Below, in pieces: positions 6,388 to 12,665 of a stretch of DNA of 12,665 nt. A program made the position numbers and the translations under genes. Every line of letters begins with the position of its first letter. Within the stretch, counting starts at the first letter, position 1. The stretch comes from Clostridiaceae bacterium UBA6085 (GTDB lineage: Bacteria > Bacillota > Clostridia > Clostridiales > Clostridiaceae): assembly GCA_002428605.1 (NCBI GenBank), contig DIXH01000077.1:1-12665 (forward strand), read 5' to 3'. Below the pieces are notes generated by a model. It had not been told where the DNA came from. It did no database searches and saw nothing but the letters and a program-made list of their open reading frames with translations.

Positions 6388-7764
6388 CTAGTAAAGCCCA
6401 AGAAGCCTCCACCAAGGAACCTCTATCGCCACAGTTATGAGAAATACCGCAGCTGTCAGCGGAATACCCAGCTTAATCGTCTCTTTCTGGGAATACATTC
6501 CATTCTCCTCCCCCTGACCAACGAGCATGTTAAGATGCTGAAAAGGGAAAATGTAGTGGCATGCTATGGCGGTATAGACAAGGAACGTCGGTATCAAGGG
6601 GTTTATCCCCATGGGCAGCGTGAAGGCAAGCAGCGCTGGAATCGCAACTCCCATTACAGCGATGACGCTTCCCAGCACCATGTGTATCACTATCGATATC
6701 GCGGCAATCATTGCAGCCAATACAAATGGATTGGCAGGAACACTTGATGGAAGTATGGTGTCAGCTATCCATGCGTTCATTCCCGTGGCGCCGCCGACTT
6801 TTCCTATAGCCATTGCTGCTGTAAGGAAAAGGAGCACATGAACAGGAACCTCTGACCATGACTTCGGGGTCAGGACCTCTCCCACTACCGGCAGGCTCAT
6901 CATCATTGCGATTATCAGGGTAACCCATCCGATGTTAACCCCGTGAACAGAGTCTGTCATCCAGAAGGTAACAGCTATCGCAAGCCATATCAGTGTCCTT
7001 TTCTCAATTACCTTCAGCTTGCCCATAGCGGTGAGCTTTGACCTTATCTCATCCTTGTTCATTGTTACCTTTCTAGAAGGTTTGAAAAGAACCAGTATCA
7101 AAATGCAAGTCAATATGCTCGCGGCGATCGCAGGTACTCCCATATACTTAAGCCAGTCAAACCAGCCAATCTGCATCCCTGAGGCCTGCACTGCAAGTGG
7201 ATTAATAACGCTGTCTCCTGTCAGGAAGATGAGCGATACCGGCACTGATGCCGCGAATACTGAGAACCCTATCTTTACCGAATCTTCCTTTGGAAGGTCT
7301 GCGCTCCTTATGACAACTGACATTACCGACATTATGAGGAACGCCCTTGGCCATGGATGAGGTATCAGTATGCTCAGGATGAATGTAAGCACGAATGAAG
7401 AGATAATGATGCTGCTGTATGAGTCCACAAATTTTATGATGAACGCATATGCTATCCTCTCACCCAGACCTGAGGATTTTACCGCTCCCGCGATGAGATA
7501 TGCTCCTATTACCAGATACATGGTAGGACCGGTCCATGAAGCGAATACGGTTCCTGACGGAGCACAGCCTGTGACTATGAGAAGCCCCAGGTAAAGTCCT
7601 GAAGTATAGCCCGATTGTGCGATCTGGAAAGCCTAGAATACGACAGTCATGAGCGTAAGCCCAAGAGTCATCCTTCCTTCGTATGTTAGACCGTTGACAG
7701 GGAAAATGGCTAAAGCGGCTGCAATTGCAATGCCGATCAAAAGTCCCAGTTTTTTCTTCTCCAT
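6388..7764 (-). pseudogene. SLC13/DASS-family organic anion permease with one internal TAG codon
   Basis: The frame encodes a 458-codon polytopic membrane protein of the divalent anion/sodium symporter superfamily (IT superfamily). It probably imports a carboxylate such as an aromatic acid, in view of the ubiX, lpdD and lysR neighbours. It starts at ATG 7764 (MEKKKLGLLIGIAIAAALA), with AAGGA about 11 bases upstream, and ends at TAG 6390-6388. Family-like segments include ILIPHPWPRAFLIMSVMS, FLTGDSVINPL (with the SNT-like substrate loop region) and the C-terminal HYIFPFQHLNMLVGQG. Codon 44 (7635-7633) is TAG, inside MTVVF-stop-AFQIAQSGYTSG, where relatives appear to have Trp (TGG). Nothing else breaks the frame. 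A restart at Met82 (7521) would lose the first transmembrane segments. It may be a recent nonsense allele, a base-call error or a read-through codon. Family certainty is high; activity is doubtful. Confidence 0.85.
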
Positions 7765-7899
7765 AACTCATCAATCCTTACTCAATTATTCATGAAAGGA
7801 AGCTTCACGTCCCTCCTGAAACTGTCAGTACGCATTCTGCCGTATGTAGATTGAGATGTGCAGCTAATATGCTTATCTTCATTCGAACTGGTGTTAACG

Positions 7900-7928
7900 T
7901 TTATATTTAATCAGAATTACCTCATCCA
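7900..7928 (-). promoter_or_regulatory. Candidate LysR-activated promoter of the permease operon
   Basis: The minus-strand -10 box TATAAA (7905-7900) has only a poor -35 match (TGGATG, 7928-7923) at 17 bases, as expected for a promoter that needs an activator. The predicted start near 7893 gives a leader of about 130 bases before the permease ATG. The leader holds a perfect but apparently orphan AGGAGG (7817-7811). Confidence 0.4.
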
Positions 7929-7953
7929 CTGCAATTCAGTTCTGGAATCCACG

Positions 7954-7970
7954 TATTCCAATATGGAATA
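7954..7970. promoter_or_regulatory. LysR-type regulator binding box (T-N11-A dyad)
   Basis: TATTCCAATATGGAATA is a perfect 7-3-7 dyad. Its 15-bp core ATTCCAATATGGAAT carries the T-N11-A signature of LysR-type recognition sites. A further GGAAT half-site lies just upstream (7944-7948). The centre at 7962 is about 69 bases upstream of the predicted permease operon start, close to the -65 usual for LysR recognition sites. It lies in the divergent region between the regulator and its likely target. Confidence 0.7.
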
Positions 7971-8058
7971 TGCAAGGTCAATGCCGTTAGGCTCAACTAT
8001 TAAGAAGAATTTCTCAGGAGTGTTCACAACAGAGTCCTGCAGTAGTAAAATTAATACC

Positions 8059-8064
8059 TATAAT
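8059..8064 (+). promoter_or_regulatory. -10 box of the lysR gene
   Basis: This is a perfect TATAAT with no good -35 hexamer at 16-18 bases. It lies 21 bases before the lysR start codon, so the leader would be about 15 bases. The rest of 7775-8085 holds the divergent promoter and the regulator box, with no convincing gene. Confidence 0.5.
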
Positions 8065-8085
8065 GAAAGATGAGGCGGAATTATA

Positions 8086-8991
8086 ATGACTTACAGCCAG
8101 GTTCACTATTTTCTCGCAATAGAGGGCAGCAGGAGCTTTTCACATGCAGCCGAAGAGCTGTTCATTTCCCAATCATCCCTTTCAAAGCAGATCAAGTCTT
8201 TGGAAGAAGAGCTTGGTACCCAGCTTTTCATCAGGAAATCGTCTAGAATCGAACTGACACCTGCAGGAGAACATTTCCTTGAGTTTGCAAAAAAATCAAG
8301 GAATGACTACCTGGAGCTTGTCGACAGGCTTTCCTCCCTTGGTGATACGAAGGTCAGCCGAGTCAAAGTTGGGACGCTTCCTTTCCTTGCTCAGTACAAC
8401 CTGCTCGGCATGATGGCAAAGTTCCAGGAGGCAAATGAGAGGATACAGCTTGACATCCTTGAACGGGAGCAGAAGGAAATAGTCTACATGCTCGATAACC
8501 ATGTGCTGGATCTGGCTATCGCAAGGACTGATTTCATGGATATGGAGAAATATGATATCAAGCCTCTGATGGACGACCCCCTAGTTATGGTATGTTCATC
8601 CGGTCATCCCCTGTCAAAGCTCGAAAGTGTTGGTATGGAGCAGCTGAAAGACGAAACCTTCATTCTTCTTGACCATAAATCCACAATAAACAGACTCTGC
8701 ATGGATGCATGCAGGAGGTCAGGATTCATGCCAAACGTCAAGTATACCTTAAGCGGGCACGAGCTACTTCTTACGATGGTGTCATCAGGTATCGGCATCA
8801 CGCTTTTCCCGAGAAGGCTTGCGGTGAATAACCCAAGCCAGCAGCTTGCCGCAGTGGAGCTTAAGGAGCCCCTTGTTTCAAGCGTTGCACTCATCAGAAG
8901 CAAGGACAAGAAGGCCAGCTTCGGTGCTGAAAGGTTCTTCACGTCATTCACTGCATATGAGGATGTTTCCAGTGAGAACCATGGGGTTTAA
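8086..8991 (+). CDS. LysR-type transcriptional regulator, likely activator of the divergent permease-ubiX-lpdD operon
   Basis: A 301-residue DNA-binding regulator of usual LysR length. The N-terminal winged helix-turn-helix covers about residues 1-60 (YFLAIEGSRSFSHAAEELFISQSSLSKQIKSLEEELGTQLFIR), with the typical SFSHAAEEL and SQSSLSKQI helices. The rest is a periplasmic-binding-like effector domain with HPL, MVSSGIGITLFPR and similar conserved stretches. The start is ATG at 8086, after a GAGG-type ribosome binding site. It is divergent from the permease operon, and the shared region holds a T-N11-A box. By family precedent it senses the transported or decarboxylated compound, activates the divergent operon and represses itself. 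In Lactiplantibacillus plantarum a LysR regulator (TanR) adjacent to a gallate permease plays such a role. The effector here is not known. Confidence 0.93.
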   Translation: MTYSQVHYFLAIEGSRSFSHAAEELFISQSSLSKQIKSLEEELGTQLFIRKSSRIELTPAGEHFLEFAKKSRNDYLELVDRLSSLGDTKVSRVKVGTLPFLAQYNLLGMMAKFQEANERIQLDILEREQKEIVYMLDNHVLDLAIARTDFMDMEKYDIKPLMDDPLVMVCSSGHPLSKLESVGMEQLKDETFILLDHKSTINRLCMDACRRSGFMPNVKYTLSGHELLLTMVSSGIGITLFPRRLAVNNPSQQLAAVELKEPLVSSVALIRSKDKKASFGAERFFTSFTAYEDVSSENHGV

Positions 8992-9013
8992 AAATTCAGA
9001 TACTAAAATTAAG

Positions 9014-9051
9014 AGGGTGCCAGAAACCAGGTTAAGTGGTTTTGGCACCCT
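9014..9051. terminator. Bidirectional intrinsic terminator between lysR and uup
   Basis: The arms 9014-9029 and 9037-9051 pair over 15 bp with a single bulge (core AGGGTGCCA / TGGCACCCT) around a 7-base loop. They are flanked by short A and T runs. It lies between convergent stop codons, 66 bases apart in total. Confidence 0.75.
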
Positions 9052-9057
9052 TTAAGT

Positions 9058-10947
9058 TTATTCATTGCTTTTTGTGAAACTCTCAGCCAGCTCCTCAAGA
9101 TAAGCCCATCTTTCTATGGCTTCCTCAAGCTCGGCTTCACTCATGGTCTTCTCTTCCATAAGTCTCCCTAAAGCTTCAAAATCGGCAGCATTCTTCTCCA
9201 TTTCCTTTTCAAGCATCGATATCCTGTCCTCAAGACCTGCTATCCTGTCGCCTATGCCCTCGTATTCCTTCTGTTCCCTGTAGCTGAACTTCCTTGCCCT
9301 TTCCTTCTTCCTTTCCTCTTTGACCGGTGTCTGTGATAGAGGAACCTCTTCCTCAGTCTGCTCCAGATGTTCGGAGAGGTCCGTATAGTTGCCGGGATGC
9401 ATTGTGATCTTCCCGCTCCCCTCGAAGTGGAGGATCCTCCTGGCCATGCGGTCGAGGAACCATCTGTCATGGGAAACTGCAACCACCGCTCCGCTGAAGG
9501 TATCAAGGAAGTCCTCAAGCACTTCCAGCGTCATGGTATCCAGGTCGTTTGTGGGCTCATCGAGAAGCAGCACGTTCGGCTTCTCCATGAGTATCCTAAG
9601 AAGCATGAGCCTCCTCTTTTCGCCTCCCGAAAGCATGTTGATCGGGGTCCACTGGAATTCAGAAGGGAACATGAACGTCTCAAGAAGCTGGGATGCCGTC
9701 GACATGCCGTCTGTGGTTTCGATCCTTTCAGCAGCGTCCCTTATGTATTCAAGGACCCTCATGCTTTCATCCCTGAACGTGTAGTCCTGGGTAAGGTATC
9801 CTATCCTTACGGTCTCTCCTGTTTCCACCTTCCCGCCATCAGGTTCCAGCGCACCAGCCATTATCGCCAGGAGCGTAGATTTTCCAAGTCCGTTGATACC
9901 GACAATACCGACCCTGTCGTCGCGGAGCAGGTTGTAAGAGAAGCCATGGAGAAGCTCATTCCCGTCATATGCCTTGAAGACTTCCTGTAGCTCAATGGTC
10001 TTTCCGCCAAGCCTCGATGACAGGGCTTTGATCTCAAGAGTGGACTGCTCCTGCCTTGACTCCGTCTGGGCCAGCTCCTCGAACCTTCCGATCCTTGCCT
10101 TCTGCTTCGTAGTCCGGGCCTTGGCACCCCTTCTCATCCACTCGAGCTCCTTCATGAAGAGCTTCCGCCTCTTCCTGTCTCCGGCTTCAAGGAGCTCCTC
10201 ACGTTCAGCCTTCAGTTCAAGGAAGCTTGAGAAATTGGCCTGCCAGGAAATGACCTCGCCCCTGTCGATCTCAAGCATCCTGTCAGCCACCCTCTCAAGG
10301 AAGTACCTGTCATGGGTCACCATGAGTATCGCTCCCTTCCTGCTCTTGAGCATGCCTTCAAGCCAGGATACCGTGACATCGTCTATATGGTTTGTGGGCT
10401 CATCGAGTATAAGCAGGTCACTTGGAAGGACCAGCGCCCTTGCCATGGCCACCCTTTTCTTCTGGCCTCCCGAAAGCTCCTTTGTCCTCTTGTAGAATTC
10501 GGTTATACCGAGTCTCGTCAGTACTGCCCTGGCTTCTGATTCAAGGCCCCATGCACCCTCGTCGTCCATCCTTCCTGCAAGCCTCATCACTTCATCATGA
10601 AAGGTCTGGTCTTCAGGTGATTCGTTTGACCTTAAGACAGCCTCTTCGTATTCCCTTATTATGGAAAGCGAACCTTCCCCGCTGAATATGGCAGAAATGA
10701 CTGTATCCTCGGGATCGAATTCGGGATCCTGAGGAAGCACCGATATCCTCACACCGTTCATGTAAACTATCCTGCCGGTATCAGATGGAAGCTCACCCGA
10801 TATGACCTTGAGAAGAGTCGACTTCCCTGTTCCGTTTATTCCTATTACTCCTATCTTGTCCCCTTCAGATATGCCGAATGTGGCATCCCTGAACAGGACC
10901 TTCTCGCCAAAGCTCTTTGATATGGATTCTGCTGCAAGTATATTCAA
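9058..10947 (-). CDS. uup: Uup-type ABC-F ATPase
   Basis: A 629-residue soluble twin-ATPase ABC-F protein. Uup members associate with the ribosome or nucleic acid and affect translation, transposon excision and branched DNA. Domain 1 has Walker A GINGTGKST (36-44), LSGGQ (158-162) and ILDEPTNHID (180-189). The linker (about 245-305) is rich in Arg and Lys with WMRRGAKARTTKQKARI. Domain 2 has GINGLGKST (350-358), LSGGE (439-443) and LLDEPTNDLD (461-470). The charged tail from about 545, with SYREQKEYEGI and a helical coiled coil to the end, is the Uup C-terminal DNA-binding domain and separates it from drug-resistance ABC-F types. It starts at TTG 10947, with AAGGAG 9 bases upstream. It is transcribed alone, and I found no convincing promoter match. 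Confidence 0.92.
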   Translation of the reverse strand: MNILAAESISKSFGEKVLFRDATFGISEGDKIGVIGINGTGKSTLLKVISGELPSDTGRIVYMNGVRISVLPQDPEFDPEDTVISAIFSGEGSLSIIREYEEAVLRSNESPEDQTFHDEVMRLAGRMDDEGAWGLESEARAVLTRLGITEFYKRTKELSGGQKKRVAMARALVLPSDLLILDEPTNHIDDVTVSWLEGMLKSRKGAILMVTHDRYFLERVADRMLEIDRGEVISWQANFSSFLELKAEREELLEAGDRKRRKLFMKELEWMRRGAKARTTKQKARIGRFEELAQTESRQEQSTLEIKALSSRLGGKTIELQEVFKAYDGNELLHGFSYNLLRDDRVGIVGINGLGKSTLLAIMAGALEPDGGKVETGETVRIGYLTQDYTFRDESMRVLEYIRDAAERIETTDGMSTASQLLETFMFPSEFQWTPINMLSGGEKRRLMLLRILMEKPNVLLLDEPTNDLDTMTLEVLEDFLDTFSGAVVAVSHDRWFLDRMARRILHFEGSGKITMHPGNYTDLSEHLEQTEEEVPLSQTPVKEERKKERARKFSYREQKEYEGIGDRIAGLEDRISMLEKEMEKNAADFEALGRLMEEKTMSEAELEEAIERWAYLEELAESFTKSNE

Positions 10948-11017
10948 TCTTCTGCACTCCTTGGATATGATCCATAGTTTTTTAGATACAGTACATTCTA
11001 CTACGAATCCTCTGTCA

Positions 11018-11046
11018 TTGCACCTGAGTTTTGGGATTGGTATACT
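11018..11046 (+). promoter_or_regulatory. Strong sigma-A promoter of the small membrane protein gene
   Basis: TTGCAC (11018-11023) and TATACT (11041-11046) are separated by 17 bases, with an extended -10 TGG before the second box. The predicted start is near 11053, only about 8-11 bases before the ATG codons, so the mRNA has a very short leader. This excludes start codons upstream of 11053. Confidence 0.75.
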
Positions 11047-11063
11047 GTACGTGGGGGTGGATG

Positions 11064-11477
11064 ATGGATTTTAGGATCAAGAAGAAAAAGGAATATCTGA
11101 TATCAGGTATAGCATGGACGACACTTGCATTCCTGGTGCTCGCCTTTGTCGCAATCAGCGGTGATTCCCTTAAGTGGTATTTTCTGATACCTCTTTCAGC
11201 TATTGAGTTTGCGCTTGCGATTTCGGCCTACACCGCATTCACGAGGAATGGCGGCGTATATCTGAGGCTTGAGGAGAAATCGCTGAGGGTCATGTCATCA
11301 GTCTTCAGGAAACCGGCCATAGCCTATACCAACATCAGGCAGGTCAGGCAATTCAAGGACCAGGTCACGATCGTCCTCAAGGAAGGTCAGGATGTCAAGA
11401 TCATGCTGGAGCCAATGGAGGAGTCTGCACGAAGGGAATTTGTGAAGAGCCTCAAGGAAAAAGCAGGACTTAAGTGA
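11064..11477 (+). CDS. Small two-TM membrane protein with a possible PH-like cytoplasmic domain
   Basis: A 137-residue protein. After a basic MDFRIKKKK start come two hydrophobic segments (about residues 13-32 and 38-57), placing both ends in the cytoplasm. A soluble beta-rich part of about 75 residues follows, reading GGVYLRLEEKSLRVMSS, IAYTNIRQVRQFKDQVTIVLKEG, DVKIMLEPM and a final helix ARREFVKSLKEKAG. The strand pattern with a C-terminal helix resembles bacterial PH-like domains of small membrane proteins, but this is inference from pattern only. I chose the ATG at 11064, after GGGGGTGG. The ATG at 11061 is equally possible, and the longer open frame from 11031 overlaps the promoter. It runs convergent with the PTS regulator and divergent from uup. 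Its function is unknown. Confidence 0.8.
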   Translation: MDFRIKKKKEYLISGIAWTTLAFLVLAFVAISGDSLKWYFLIPLSAIEFALAISAYTAFTRNGGVYLRLEEKSLRVMSSVFRKPAIAYTNIRQVRQFKDQVTIVLKEGQDVKIMLEPMEESARREFVKSLKEKAGLK

Positions 11478-11514
11478 ACAAGAGCCGGATGAATGGTCAT
11501 CCGGCTCTTGTTCA
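11475..11514. terminator. Bidirectional terminator hairpin containing both stop codons
   Basis: A perfect 18-bp stem (11475-11492 with 11497-11514) closes a 4-base ATGG loop; the core is CAAGAGCCGGATGA. The outermost bases of each arm are the TGA stop codons of the two convergent genes. No long T run follows on either side, only TTGTTCATTC, so efficiency is uncertain despite the very stable stem. Confidence 0.8.
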
Positions 11515-12665
11515 TTCATCCTTCTCAAAGAATTTCATGACGAAGCATATCTCATCGTTTGAAACCTTCACTCCGTATTTCCCTGCAAAACCCGAAAGGG
11601 CCTTTTCCACAATGTCGTACCTTTCCCAGTTCTCCGAAATGTATTCATCCTTGCCTTCGAAGGGAGTTACAGGTTCTCCCGACACCAGCCTGTCAACCAT
11701 GCAGGCTATGTGTATGATCACTCCCGGCAGCATGTCTGAGGGTATTATGGACCCGAGGTCCCTTTCCATGCCCTTGATCAGGTCATTGACCTTGTAGTTC
11801 AGACCATCCTCCTTGATAGACACCAGCACATCCTTCAGCACCTGGTCCATGTTTACGATGAGCGTCTTCAGGTCGATCTCAGCCTGTATCTCCTTTATTG
11901 CACTCAGGGACAAAACCTCTGTCAGCGAATATGACTTGATGTCCATCTCCACAGGAATAGATGATACAAGGCTTACTACAGGTCTCTCGGCATTGATCCT
12001 CATCACCTTGCTGATGAGCGAGTCCCTGTCGATGGCATTAATGGCCATTATCTCGAAGATGTTCTTGTTATACTGGAGGTTTGATTTCAGGAAGCTCTTC
12101 ATTACCTGTGAGCTTCCCTCTCCCGTCAGGCACGCAGTAAGTATCACATACCTTGCCGACTGTTCCTCATTCTGGTACAGTCCGGGGATCATGCTCTGAG
12201 GGGTGACCGCTATCGTATCCCTGTATATCTCGTCAAGGCTTACTCCGGATATCGCTTTCCTTGTCGCATCCAGCACATGCAGTGTTGAAACGAGAGGAAG
12301 GGTCTTTACCCTGACGCCGAATTCCTCCTCAACCTCATGGCCGAAATTCGTCGGGCTTCCCATGTCTACCATGAGCAGATAGCCCTCCGTCGTTGGATTC
12401 TCTGATACATGCTTCCTCAGCCTGTCGAATATGACCTGCGGACTGACCTCTATGGCCGCGTCTATGGGATATGCCCAGCTTTCCCCTAGGAGCTTAGTCG
12501 CAACGTCCACCATGGAGCTTGCAGTGCTGCCTCCATGGGCGATGACAACTATCCTGACCCTGTCCTTGGTGTTGATCGTCACATCAGCCGGAAGCCAGAA
12601 AAGTGCCAGGAATGCTGCCTCATCCTCCAGTATTTCCAGCCCGGTGCTTATCCTTATCATGTTAA
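11512..12665 (-). CDS. LevR-like sigma-54 interacting transcriptional regulator, C-terminal part (EIIA-Man and PRD domains), cut by window edge
   Basis: About 384 residues of a larger regulator are present; the frame runs off the window end, so the expected N-terminal HTH, AAA+ sigma-54 activation domain and first PRD are outside. From about residue 33 (counting from ATG 12660) a PTS EIIA-Man/fructose-like domain begins, reading VRIVVIAHGGSTASSMVDVA. It has the phosphorylatable His42 and a YLLMVDMGSP strand. The last 100 residues form a PRD with MERDLGSIIP and GVIIHIACMVDRL (conserved His), ending in DEICFVMKFFEKDE. Such proteins activate sigma-54 promoters of mannose-class PTS operons and are controlled by HPr and EIIB phosphorylation. 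Internal Met codons such as 12660 are unlikely to be the true start, because the family is about 900 residues long. The target operon is not in the window. Confidence 0.88.
   Translation of the reverse strand, partial: NMIRISTGLEILEDEAAFLALFWLPADVTINTKDRVRIVVIAHGGSTASSMVDVATKLLGESWAYPIDAAIEVSPQVIFDRLRKHVSENPTTEGYLLMVDMGSPTNFGHEVEEEFGVRVKTLPLVSTLHVLDATRKAISGVSLDEIYRDTIAVTPQSMIPGLYQNEEQSARYVILTACLTGEGSSQVMKSFLKSNLQYNKNIFEIMAINAIDRDSLISKVMRINAERPVVSLVSSIPVEMDIKSYSLTEVLSLSAIKEIQAEIDLKTLIVNMDQVLKDVLVSIKEDGLNYKVNDLIKGMERDLGSIIPSDMLPGVIIHIACMVDRLVSGEPVTPFEGKDEYISENWERYDIVEKALSGFAGKYGVKVSNDEICFVMKFFEKDE

Noticed and set aside
7460..7774. Minus-strand open frame of 104 codons covering the internal TAG of the permease
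   Set aside because: Its product (rich in His, Arg, Ser and Cys) resembles no protein, while the +1-shifted frame gives clear membrane protein sequence on both sides of the TAG. It is a shadow, not a bypass of the stop.
7858..8073. Plus-strand open frame of 71 codons in the lysR-permease intergenic region
   Set aside because: It has no ribosome binding site and runs across the LysR box and the lysR -10 box, so it is regulatory DNA rather than a gene.
9367..9990. Plus-strand open frame of 207 codons opposite uup
   Set aside because: It is antisense to the second ATPase domain of Uup, has no promoter or ribosome binding site, and its composition is that of a complement shadow.
11031..11063. 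Longer N-terminus (MGLVYCTWGWM) for the small membrane protein
   Set aside because: These codons overlap the spacer and -10 box of a strong promoter whose predicted start is near 11053, so they would not be on the mRNA.
1..12665. CRISPR arrays, tRNA/rRNA genes, insertion sequences, phage or integrase genes
   Set aside because: No regularly spaced repeats, no cloverleaf-like tRNA sequence, no transposase or integrase motifs and no paired terminal inverted repeats with target duplications were seen on either strand.

Overview
The window looks like chromosomal DNA of a low-to-mid-GC Bacillota (Firmicutes), probably an anaerobic clostridial or erysipelotrichial lineage. The genus cannot be resolved by reading alone. 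The grounds are: an Lsa-type ABC-F protein, a LevR-like EIIA/PRD regulator, strong AGGAGG-type ribosome binding sites, frequent TTG start codons (at least four genes), classic TTGACA/TATAAT promoters, and codon use rich in AGG, CTT and ATA. No rRNA, tRNA, IS element, phage gene or CRISPR array was seen, so most of the window reads as ordinary chromosome with several small operons.

Layout. (1) 1-1078, minus: the N-terminal part of a GH31 alpha-glucosidase, with its own promoter and a LacI-type operator just downstream of it. (2) 1079-1650: a gene-poor stretch holding a degraded coding fragment on the minus strand and a hairpin. (3) 1657-3739, plus: a two-gene operon of a YbaK-type Cys-tRNA(Pro) deacylase and an Lsa-family ABC-F ribosome protection protein, closed by a 17-bp bidirectional terminator. 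(4) 3750-5150, minus: an operon of a DsbA/FrnE-type thiol oxidoreductase and an Hbn1-like nitroreductase, preceded by two inverted repeats. (5) 5272-8991: a minus-strand operon (SLC13/DASS permease, UbiX flavin prenyltransferase, LpdD-like protein) with a divergent LysR-type regulator. This resembles the gallate/protocatechuate decarboxylation modules of lactic acid bacteria, but the UbiD-type decarboxylase (LpdC) is not in the window. (6) 9058-10947, minus: a Uup-type housekeeping ABC-F ATPase. (7) 11018-11477, plus: a small two-TM protein with a short, nearly leaderless transcript. (8) 11475-12665, minus: the C-terminal part of a LevR-like sigma-54/PTS regulator (EIIA-Man and PRD domains).

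Most notable point: the permease gene is a full-length, perfectly maintained frame of 458 codons except for one TAG at codon 44, where relatives appear to carry Trp (TGG). It is either a very recent nonsense mutation, a sequencing error, or a readthrough/recoded codon. Every other gene whose end is visible stops with TAA or TGA; the only other in-frame TAG seen is the end of the same permease gene. If that one were also read as sense, the frame would close in an exact ATGA overlap with the ubiX start codon.

How the genes work together (inference): the LysR protein probably senses an aromatic or hydroxybenzoate-like acid and activates import (permease) and prenyl-FMN cofactor supply (UbiX, LpdD) for a decarboxylase encoded elsewhere. 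The thiol oxidoreductase and nitroreductase probably form a redox or electrophile stress operon. The YbaK/ABC-F pair protects translation.
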